From: an uncultured Anaerolineaceae bacterium
GTDB taxonomy: Bacteria; Chloroflexota; Anaerolineae; Anaerolineales; Anaerolineaceae
DNA: 6,503 nucleotides
NCBI GenBank assembly: GCA_937907495.1
Contig: CALESS010000249.1
Location: forward strand, 1-6,503
Reading direction: 5' to 3'
The notes beneath the pieces were generated by a model that had not been told where the DNA came from, ran no database searches, and saw nothing but the letters and a program-made list of their open reading frames with translations. This document shows, one piece after another, positions 1-4,715 of the stretch. The position numbers were made by a program, and so were the translations under genes. Each line of letters starts with the position of its first letter. The first letter of the stretch is position 1.

Positions 1-41
1 TTATCCTGTTACCTTCACCCCTTGATGATTTTACAATCACC

Positions 42-70
42 TTTTCAGTCATTCCAATTTGTGGTATAAA
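42..70 (+). promoter_or_regulatory. Probable promoter of the 6S-like RNA
   Basis: The -10 hexamer TATAAA is at 65-70 and is preceded by TGG at 62-64, which makes an extended -10 (TGnTATAAA). A weak -35, TTTTCA, lies at 42-47 with a 17-base spacer. The predicted start of transcription is near 76-78. This coincides with the first base pair of the closing stem of the downstream RNA, and that agreement is the best support for both calls. Confidence 0.5.
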
Positions 71-76
71 AAAGTA

Positions 77-254
77 ACCCTGCTGTGTTCGTGATGTTGC
101 ACTCCCGGTTTTGAGCCAACACTCTTTTGAGGGGGCCCAAATATTGGCGAGCAACGCGATAGACTTCGGTCAAGGCGGCGCTCCCGTGCAAGGCCCCAAC
201 CTGCGCTTGCAGGTTCAAAACTTCGCAGCACACGGCATGGCGGGGCCTCTTTTT
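77..254 (+). ncRNA. ssrS: 6S RNA (RNA polymerase-binding regulatory RNA), predicted by structure
   Basis: The transcript, about 178 nt, folds by hand into the 6S architecture. The closing stem pairs 78-87 with 236-245 (10 pairs including three G-U). After a small internal loop it pairs 90-93 with 231-234 and 95-100 with 225-230, A94 being bulged. A further helix pairs 107-117 with 212-222. A 14 x 14 nt central bubble (118-131 / 198-211) follows. The terminal arm pairs 132-137 with 192-197 and carries inner stems 149-152/180-183, 155-157/175-177 and a GAC-UUCG-GUC hairpin at 162-171. The bubble begins about 42 nt from the predicted 5' end, close to where E. coli 6S templates its pRNA (U44). 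The 3' side runs into TCTTTTTT. 6S RNA sequesters housekeeping RNA polymerase by mimicking an open promoter. Length, bubble position and a U-run end all fit the family. Primary sequence is only loosely similar to E. coli 6S, so the call rests on structure and needs a covariance search. SRP RNA and tmRNA signatures are absent. Confidence 0.78.
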
Positions 255-255
255 T
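191..255 (+). terminator. Probable 3' end / terminator of the 6S-like RNA
   Basis: The RNA ends at GGGGCC (242-247) followed directly by TCTTTTTT (248-255). The 3' strand can pair either with the 5' end of the RNA (78-87, the closing stem) or with AGGCCCC at 191-197, giving a 7-bp GC-rich stem that encloses the 198-215 hairpin. The second pairing is the more conventional terminator geometry, while the first matches the mature RNA. Confidence 0.5.
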
Positions 256-282
256 CATCCTCATTTTTTAAGGAGCTTGCCC

Positions 283-465
283 ATGGAACCTGAAGTCGTT
301 ACCACCACGCTGGCAGAAACGGACGAATATCTCGCCTGGAAAGCAGAGGAAGCAGGCGACATGATCACCTACTTTCTCCAGATCAATAACATCACCATTA
401 ACTTCTATGAACAAGAATGGGACGAATTCATGAAATTCGTCAAAATCCTCGCCAAGTACAAGTAA
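283..465 (+). CDS. Small acidic protein of unknown function (60 aa)
   Basis: I do not recognise this family. ATG at 283 is chosen because AAGGAG (270-275) sits 7 bases upstream. An in-frame TTG at 277 would place the start too close to that site. The product is 60 residues, acidic (many Glu/Asp), with no signal peptide or membrane segment. Its central part (about residues 26-40, YFLQINNITINFYEQ) looks like beta strands. The end (EWDEFMKFVKILAKYK) looks like an amphipathic helix with a basic tip. That alternating pattern suggests a small soluble alpha/beta protein. It begins only about 28 bases after the U-run of the 6S-like RNA, with no obvious promoter of its own, so it may be expressed by read-through from the RNA promoter or from a promoter inside the RNA gene. 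A strong hairpin follows 28 bases after the stop. The good ribosome site and clean end support a real gene. Confidence 0.72.
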   Translation: MEPEVVTTTLAETDEYLAWKAEEAGDMITYFLQINNITINFYEQEWDEFMKFVKILAKYK

Positions 466-493
466 TCCACCCATCCCGGCAGCCAACAACCAT

Positions 494-518
494 CAGAACG
501 CCCGTTTCGGGCGTTCTG
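494..518. terminator. Strong hairpin, likely (bidirectional) terminator
   Basis: A perfect 11-bp inverted repeat, CAGAACGCCCG (494-504) and CGGGCGTTCTG (508-518), has a TTT loop. It lies 28 bases after the stop of the small + strand gene and about 90 bases after the end of the - strand operon, so it sits between convergent genes. The following bases are only moderately U-rich on either strand (GGGTTTAAC on +, ATGGTTGTTG on -), so termination efficiency is uncertain. The rest of 466-608 shows only a weak 5-bp repeat (557-561/575-579) and no gene. Confidence 0.6.
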
Positions 519-608
519 GGTTTAACATTCATTTCTACGGTTAGGGAATGGGGCCCGTGATCCGATTATCCGCTATCACAGGTTTTTGGCGCTCGAGACC
601 ATCCCTCG

Positions 609-944
609 TCAGGGACGAATCACCAGCATCAAGAATAAAATACTGGCAATCAACGTTCCAATGAACACAATGGCGGGGGTAGGATTATTCTGCTCCACCG
701 ATTCTTTGCGGATTTCTTCAAGCGAATGAAACCCCATCAACCGCATCATCAGCCACACCAGCAGACCCGCAATCGCCGCAATGATGGGACCCCAGAAAGC
801 CACCATGCTGATGATCACCGGAACCCGGCTGAGAAACGCCGCCCACGAGTCCGGAGCCAGCAGGAAGGAAATCCCCTGCCCAATGGCAACCGCCAGGATG
901 ATTACCACTACCGGCAACAGCCAGGAACGCCAACTATTCTTCAT
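609..944 (-). CDS. Three-TM small membrane protein, function unknown
   Basis: A 111-residue hydrophobic protein with three predicted membrane helices at about residues 9-29, 43-67 and 91-109. A polar, charged stretch (about 72-90, SLEEIRKESVEQNNP) lies between the last two. ATG at 944 is preferred. The upstream GTG at 956 lies within GTGGAGGAG, which is the ribosome-binding site for that ATG, so a GTG start would consume its own Shine-Dalgarno. The preceding gene stops 12 bases before this ATG, so translation is probably coupled. It is the last gene of a three-gene operon of membrane-anchored proteins. Nothing in it points to a catalytic or transport family I know. A role as membrane partner of the two upstream products is inference from position. 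Confidence 0.82.
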   Translation of the reverse strand: MKNSWRSWLLPVVVIILAVAIGQGISFLLAPDSWAAFLSRVPVIISMVAFWGPIIAAIAGLLVWLMMRLMGFHSLEEIRKESVEQNNPTPAIVFIGTLIASILFLMLVIRP

Positions 945-956
945 GATCTCCTCCAC

Positions 957-1712
957 TTATCCTTCTATATCGTTTTCATCCAGGATGTAGCCAATCCAGA
1001 CCGTATCCTGGCCGCCGCCTTCATAATCTTCCAATACCAGGGCCCTTTTGCCCTCTCCGCTGGCGTGAATGAACCGGCCCACTGCCCCTTGTCGGGCGTT
1101 CACCCCTTCCCCTTCCACTTTGCTGATGGAAAACTTACCGATATCCACCATCCGCCACATGGCGGGCGGGTAGGCAAATAACACTTCCGCCGTCTGATTG
1201 GACTGGGCAAATTTCCGTGCATGGGGCGCAAAATCCCGCTGTATCTCGCCATCCGAGAGTGCGATCCGCTCATCGAGCAGATACAGGCGGTTCTGCCACT
1301 CCAGGGCCAGCAGGTTACCTTCCAGCCATAAACCGGTAAATGTATTTCCGGTCGGCACCCAGGGGACTTGGGCTCCCTGACCCCTCTGCCACAATTCGGT
1401 GAAAGTCACCTTTCCCAAAACGTAAGCAGTAAGCTCTCCTTGCACGGGGTGGCGAACTTTGATTCGGCTGCCCGTTCGAATGGCGTTCAACTTCGTGACT
1501 GTTTGATTCATGCTTGCCTCCGAAGGAGAAGAAGATTGCAAGGTACCCCCATTTTGCTGGGTTGCGGGAGCGCCTTGCCCCAGCCCCTGCAACAAACTAT
1601 GCAGAGGGCCTCCCCCGCCGCTGGCAGGTTTCCCTTGGTTGCGCTGGCTGACCCAGACGATGAAGCCGATGAAATAAAAGAGCAGCGCCAGTGCGATCAG
1701 GCAACCAGACAT
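957..1712 (-). CDS. One-TM anchored protein with large C-terminal soluble domain, function unknown
   Basis: A 251-residue protein. Residues 2-22 form a membrane helix followed by a basic turn (SQRNQGK), so by the positive-inside rule the rest should face the cytoplasm. Residues 25-70 are a Gly/Ser/Gln-rich linker. From about residue 72 to the end there is a folded, strand- and Trp-rich domain. Its visible blocks include VTFTELWQRG, WVPTGNTFTGLWLEG, LYLLDERIALSDGEI, the stretch around VDIGKFSISKVEGEG, and GRFIHASGEGKRALVLEDYEGGGQ cut short before TVWIGY. The strand pattern loosely recalls DUF4178-type domains, but I cannot confirm this and would not name it so without a profile search. ATG at 1712 has GGAGGA just upstream. 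The previous gene stops 9 bases before this start, and the next begins 12 bases after its TAA, indicating a tightly coupled operon. No enzymatic motif was recognised. Confidence 0.85.
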   Translation of the reverse strand: MSGCLIALALLFYFIGFIVWVSQRNQGKPASGGGGPLHSLLQGLGQGAPATQQNGGTLQSSSPSEASMNQTVTKLNAIRTGSRIKVRHPVQGELTAYVLGKVTFTELWQRGQGAQVPWVPTGNTFTGLWLEGNLLALEWQNRLYLLDERIALSDGEIQRDFAPHARKFAQSNQTAEVLFAYPPAMWRMVDIGKFSISKVEGEGVNARQGAVGRFIHASGEGKRALVLEDYEGGGQDTVWIGYILDENDIEG

Positions 1713-1721
1713 TCTTCCTCC

Positions 1722-2147
1722 TTACCAGGACCCACTATCGGATCCCCCGCTGTCAAAACCGCCAGAATCCCAACCGCCTGAGTCGGAGCCTCCCCAATCC
1801 CAGGAACCGGAATCACTGCCTGAATCGCTGCCCCAATCCCAGGAGCCCGAGTCACTACCTGAATCACTGCTCCAATCCCACGAACCCGAATCACCGCTGG
1901 AATCATTCCCCCAATCCCATGAACCCGAATCACTTCCGGTATCGCTGCCGCCATTTTGGTCGCTTCCCCAGCCCCAACCGCCACTATCGGTGCTGCCGCC
2001 CGAATCAGAGCCTCCATTCCCCCAAACAGGTTGATCTACCGGCTGCGAGCTGCCCCCCGGAACACCCACCGCCAGGCACAAGCCCAGGCAGAGAAAAATC
2101 GTTCCCAGGATGAACCAGATGACTGCACCGCGCAAGAGTTTTTGCAT
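1722..2147 (-). CDS. Membrane-anchored Ser/Gly/Asp/Trp-rich repeat protein
   Basis: A 141-residue protein and first gene of the operon. A short basic N-terminus (K3, R6) precedes a single hydrophobic helix (about residues 8-28). After R6 there is not one Lys or Arg, and about 110 residues of low-complexity, strongly acidic Ser/Gly/Asp/Trp sequence follow. Residues 69-120 are four 13-residue units of the form DSGSDSGSWDWGS. Positive-inside reasoning puts the tail outside the membrane. There is no convincing lipobox: C20 and C24 are preceded by Leu. ATG at 2147 has GAGGG upstream. The tail composition resembles other low-complexity envelope or calcium-binding tails, but no known motif is complete. 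Function is unknown. The spaced Asp could bind cations and the Trp could mediate packing, both inference. The gene sits behind a strong promoter at 2182-2210, so the operon may be well expressed. Confidence 0.8.
   Translation of the reverse strand: MQKLLRGAVIWFILGTIFLCLGLCLAVGVPGGSSQPVDQPVWGNGGSDSGGSTDSGGWGWGSDQNGGSDTGSDSGSWDWGNDSSGDSGSWDWSSDSGSDSGSWDWGSDSGSDSGSWDWGGSDSGGWDSGGFDSGGSDSGSW
1788..1943 (-). repeat. Four-unit 39-bp in-frame tandem repeat
   Basis: Codons 69-120 of the membrane-anchored repeat protein consist of four consecutive 39-bp units (13 residues each): DTGSDSGSWDWGN, DSSGDSGSWDWSS, DSGSDSGSWDWGS and DSGSDSGSWDWGG. Units are diverged at synonymous and some non-synonymous positions, so the array is not a very recent duplication, yet the 39-bp period is exact. 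Such arrays can vary in copy number between strains. Confidence 0.9.
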
Positions 2148-2181
2148 CGTCCCTCAAAAACCAGTTGATTTCTTCCTGTGT

Positions 2182-2210
2182 ACTTTAACAAAAACTTCGC
2201 TTCCTGTCAA
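2182..2210 (-). promoter_or_regulatory. Sigma70-type promoter of the three-gene membrane operon
   Basis: On the minus strand a perfect -35, TTGACA (2210-2205), is followed by a 17-base spacer and TAAAGT (2187-2182), a 4/6 match to the -10. Transcription would start near 2175, leaving a leader of about 28 bases before the ATG at 2147. The -35 begins immediately after the terminator hairpin of the upstream gene. Confidence 0.65.
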
Positions 2211-2268
2211 TTATAAAAGCCCCGCTTTCTTCTTTCCGTTCATCACGGTCCGCCGAAAACGGGGCTTT
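2211..2268 (-). terminator. Terminator hairpin of the small gene at 2325-2546
   Basis: On the minus strand AAAGCCCCG (2268-2260) pairs with CGGGGCTTT (2224-2216), then continues as TTATAATT. The 9-bp stem has a long 35-base loop that can form a small inner stem (CCG/CGG). The T-rich 3' side supports Rho-independent termination on the minus strand. It may work on the + strand as well, since GGGGCTTTAT follows in that direction. Confidence 0.5.
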
Positions 2269-2273
2269 ATGAA

Positions 2274-2305
2274 GTCGGGGGCTTCCCCTCGCTGTACTCC
2301 CCGAC
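2274..2305. other. Inverted repeat (7-bp stem, 18-base loop)
   Basis: GTCGGGG (2274-2280) and CCCCGAC (2299-2305) form a 7-bp GC-rich stem just after the stop of the 73-residue gene. The loop itself contains CCCC, so a shorter GGGG/CCCC hairpin (2277-2280 with 2285-2288) competes. On the minus strand it precedes the terminator hairpin by only a few bases. It could be the first of tandem terminators or an RNA-stabilising 3' structure. Confidence 0.55.
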
Positions 2306-2324
2306 AGAAAATGTCATTCTTCGT

Positions 2325-2546
2325 TTACAGGTCTATCAATTCCTCATCATGAGATGTTTTGCTCTCGCTAATTTGAACCGCATTGGAATTACTTTTTAAG
2401 GTTTCCAAAATTTGGGCCTTCAAATCTTCCCAGTTCCGGAAATGATAACTCTGCCCGTTTTTGACAACTTCCAACTTTCCTGCAACTTCGTTGGCCGCCA
2501 GCGGATCTACGATGAGGGTGATGATGTAGGATGATTTCGTTCGCAT
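2325..2546 (-). CDS. Small protein of unknown function (73 aa)
   Basis: A 73-residue protein from ATG 2546 to TAA 2325. Residues 6-13 (SYIITLIV) and 22-36 (around GKLEVVKNGQSYHF) look like beta strands. Residues 38-50 (NWEDLKAQILETL) look like a helix, and the tail from about 51 is polar and Ser/Glu/Asp-rich. From memory, the order strand, then a Gly-x-x-x-x-V-x-x-G turn, an aromatic, and a (W/L)-E-(D/E)-L helix resembles short uncharacterised proteins common in Chloroflexota and Actinomycetota genomes, but I cannot verify this. The Shine-Dalgarno is weak (GAG 8 bases upstream). A TGATATGAT extended -10 lies upstream, with a very short predicted leader. It has its own terminator, so it is probably monocistronic. 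No function can be assigned. Confidence 0.68.
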   Translation of the reverse strand: MRTKSSYIITLIVDPLAANEVAGKLEVVKNGQSYHFRNWEDLKAQILETLKSNSNAVQISESKTSHDEELIDL

Positions 2547-2563
2547 AGTGGTTTCTCATGCTT

Positions 2564-2572
2564 ATCATATCA
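2564..2572 (-). promoter_or_regulatory. Possible extended -10 promoter of the 73-aa gene
   Basis: On the minus strand TGATATGAT (2572-2564) contains TATGAT, a 5/6 match to the -10, with the TGn extension. No good -35 is visible at 16-18 bases. The predicted start near 2557 leaves a leader of only about 11 bases, which agrees with the weak ribosome-binding site. The rest of 2573-2655 shows no gene or clear element. Confidence 0.35.
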
Positions 2573-2657
2573 GGTGCGGCTGACAAATAACTGACACCCG
2601 GAAATATCTCTGCAGGTCTCCATCCGTCACATCAGCACAATTCCAATAAGCACTGTG

Positions 2658-2701
2658 AAAAAAGGAAAAAAGAACCCTGAAGAACTTTCTCCTCAGGGTT
2701 C
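2658..2701 (-). terminator. Intrinsic terminator of the SARP-like regulator gene
   Basis: On the minus strand GAACCCTGA (2701-2693, reverse complement) and TCAGGGTTC (2680-2672) form a 9-bp stem with a 12-base loop. It is followed at once by TTTTTTCCTTTTTT. This is a classic Rho-independent terminator placed about 36 bases after the stop codon of the regulator gene. Confidence 0.9.
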
Positions 2702-2737
2702 AAGTAATCCACTCGCGGTAGGCTGTGGGGGCGGGCG

Positions 2738-4684
2738 TTAAATCGCTTTTTCTTCGCGGATCTCTTGCAGGTACTGGCGCAGTTCCAGGCGCGGGTTGAG
2801 TTGTAAATCCTGTTTCAAATTGCTCTCCAATTCCTGGTAGAGTTTCACCGCTTTCGGCTTATCGCCCATCCGCACAAAGGCCTGCATCCCCAGGAAGGCA
2901 GCATCCTCATTCCAGGGATCTTCCGCCAATATCTGGCGAACCCCCTGGATGACCAGCATATATTCACCCACGTTCAGCCACATCTGGCACAAAGCCAGCA
3001 GCCCCAGCGCGTGGTACTCATTCAACTGGGTGCGTTTCCTCAAACTCCAATCTGAATATTGATCCATGGGAAAAAGTTCCCCCACGTAAATACCCAGGAT
3101 GCGCTGCAGAGCCTGGGGTTTACCTCCCTGGATGGTGGGCTGAATTTGGCTCTCAAAATATTCAAAATCCAGGTAAGAACCGGGAGGCAGCCGCAGGAAA
3201 ATTCGATCCCCTTCCACCCGCAGGTAGCGCGAGGGAAATTTATCGGGTAAATCGGGCTCTAAAATTCTGCGGATCGTGGATGTAGCCTGGTGCAGCAAGT
3301 CTTGCACGGTTTCCGGATCATTGTCTTCCCATAATTCATCCATCACCTCTTCACGGCTGGCGGAATAGCCCTTGTGCAGCAGCAGATAGCGGAACAATTC
3401 CCCGCTCTTGCGCCGGTTCCAAGCGCCGTCCGGAATCGGTCGGTTACCCACCCAGACGCTGAACTGTCCCAATCCCTTCACCTTAATTGGCGGGGGGTTC
3501 AACCGTTCAATGCCTTTCACCAGCATATCCGATGCGGTTTTGGCATCTGGATTTTTGGAGTGGAGGAAATAAGCCACCAGTGGGTAAGCCCGGTTTCTTT
3601 CCCGCTCCAGGATGAAGGTGTAACCCCCATGGATCATCTGCCGCGCCGTGCGCAGCCACATTTGCTCCAAGCGGGGGTCATCTTGTTCCCGATACAAACA
3701 AGTCAATAAAAGCCCAGCCACTGCCAGGTCAAAGTCTGCCCGTAATTTTTCCAGCCGCTGAATTGCTTCTGCCAGATTTTTCTCGGTTTCTCCCATATCT
3801 TCCCGCAGCCATTCAACCTGCGCCATCTCGATCAGCGCCTGGCCCAGCAGATGATCATTTCCAGCCTGCCTGGCCAAAGAGACTGCATTTTCCGCCCAGC
3901 TAAAAGCCGTGGCAGCTTCATTCCTCAGGCGGTAAAAGGTGCTATTTGCGATTCGAGTCCCCACTTGCAAATGCGGAATCCCGGTTTGGGTGGCGATTCG
4001 CATCGCCAGGTGCAAATACTCCTCCGCCTGGATCAGGTCCCCATCCTCCATCGCCAGTTGGCTCCATAAATGGTAATAAATCCCCGCAATCCACGTGCCC
4101 GGCTTGATGACTTGCACCATTTCATCCAATGCCTTCCGCAGGCGGATGCGCTCTCCGGTTTTCTGATAAATATATCCCCGCACCGTGGGCACTCCCCAAT
4201 GTGGGATGCCCAGTTCTTTATCAATTTGCTGCGCTTCTTCCATGGCTGCCAGGGCCAGGCTGAACTTCCCCCGCACAATGTAAATGGAAATGGACAGGTT
4301 ATACAATGCGCTGCTCAAGCCGGATTTGTATTGAATGAAGCGGCTGGTATCAACCGCCCGCTGCAAAAAAGGTTCGGCTTTATCAAGCTGGTTCGTTTGT
4401 GAGAGGCAGGTCGCCTTCACCACCATTGCATCCACCGCCTCCGGAGTCGCCTGGCTGAACTCCAGCACCAACTCAGCGTGGTTCAAGGCCTCCCCGGCAT
4501 GACCCAACACCATCAGAAGCCGCCCCAGCCTGGCGTGGGCTTTGATGATCGTCTCCTGGTGGCCTTCTGCCTCTGCGTATTGCAGGGCTAAGCGGGCCTG
4601 TTCCAGGGCGGGCACCAGGTCTTTATTATTCTCCAACTGCTGACTCTTCTGCAGGCAGAGGATGCTCTGGCTTTCTTCAACCAT
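2738..4684 (-). CDS. TPR-containing SARP/BTAD-type transcriptional regulator
   Basis: A 648-residue cytoplasmic protein. Residues 1 to about 390 are helical TPR-like repeats, for example GHAGEALNHAELVLEFS near 61 and GDLIQAEEYLHLAMRIA near 215. Residues about 400-500 are an OmpR/SARP winged helix: a KGLGQFSVWVGN strand, a WNRRKSGELFRYLLLHKG helix, SREEVMDELWED, and DLLHQATSTIRRILEP as the putative recognition helix region. Residues about 505-645 are the bacterial transcriptional activator domain (BTAD), beginning DFEYFESQI and with LYVGELFP-like IYVGELFPMDQYSDW. Many relatives carry an AAA/NACHT-type ATPase before the TPR region. Here no Walker A or B is present, and an in-frame TGA three codons upstream fixes ATG 4684 as the earliest start. 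The Shine-Dalgarno is weak. The gene follows the molybdoenzyme by 31 bases on the same strand without a terminator, so it is probably co-transcribed. It may sense a protein or small ligand through the TPRs. Its target genes cannot be read from the sequence. Confidence 0.9.
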   Translation of the reverse strand: MVEESQSILCLQKSQQLENNKDLVPALEQARLALQYAEAEGHQETIIKAHARLGRLLMVLGHAGEALNHAELVLEFSQATPEAVDAMVVKATCLSQTNQLDKAEPFLQRAVDTSRFIQYKSGLSSALYNLSISIYIVRGKFSLALAAMEEAQQIDKELGIPHWGVPTVRGYIYQKTGERIRLRKALDEMVQVIKPGTWIAGIYYHLWSQLAMEDGDLIQAEEYLHLAMRIATQTGIPHLQVGTRIANSTFYRLRNEAATAFSWAENAVSLARQAGNDHLLGQALIEMAQVEWLREDMGETEKNLAEAIQRLEKLRADFDLAVAGLLLTCLYREQDDPRLEQMWLRTARQMIHGGYTFILERERNRAYPLVAYFLHSKNPDAKTASDMLVKGIERLNPPPIKVKGLGQFSVWVGNRPIPDGAWNRRKSGELFRYLLLHKGYSASREEVMDELWEDNDPETVQDLLHQATSTIRRILEPDLPDKFPSRYLRVEGDRIFLRLPPGSYLDFEYFESQIQPTIQGGKPQALQRILGIYVGELFPMDQYSDWSLRKRTQLNEYHALGLLALCQMWLNVGEYMLVIQGVRQILAEDPWNEDAAFLGMQAFVRMGDKPKAVKLYQELESNLKQDLQLNPRLELRQYLQEIREEKAI

Positions 4685-4715
4685 CGTTCACATTTTCCGG
4701 GTAACTTAGCCCTGT

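Noticed and set aside
77..254. SRP RNA, tmRNA or a riboswitch as alternatives for the structured RNA
   Set aside because: There is no GGAAGG/AGCAGCC SRP loop and no tRNA-like end with CCA. The element ends in a U-run as a free RNA with a long rod fold and central bubble, which fits 6S best.
602..615. 5-bp hairpin overlapping the stop of the three-TM protein gene
   Set aside because: It is too short, overlaps the stop codon and has no U-run after it. The 494-518 hairpin is the better terminator candidate.
726..1181. 151-aa open frame on the + strand
   Set aside because: It is antisense to two well-supported minus-strand genes, is His/Pro/Arg-rich, and has no ribosome site. It is a shadow frame.
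1788..1943. Possible CRISPR array from regular repeats
   Set aside because: The units are contiguous with no spacers, keep a single reading frame, and are part of a coding gene.
1691..2113. 140-aa + strand frame and a 106-aa minus-strand frame with repeated motifs
   Set aside because: Both are other-frame readings of the 39-bp tandem repeat, which explains their periodicity. Neither has a ribosome site.
2274..2305. Possible IS200/IS605-type end hairpin (GAAG plus GGGG/CCCC repeat resembles such ends)
   Set aside because: There is no tnpA or tnpB remnant, no second end and no insertion signature, and terminator-like structure explains it as well.
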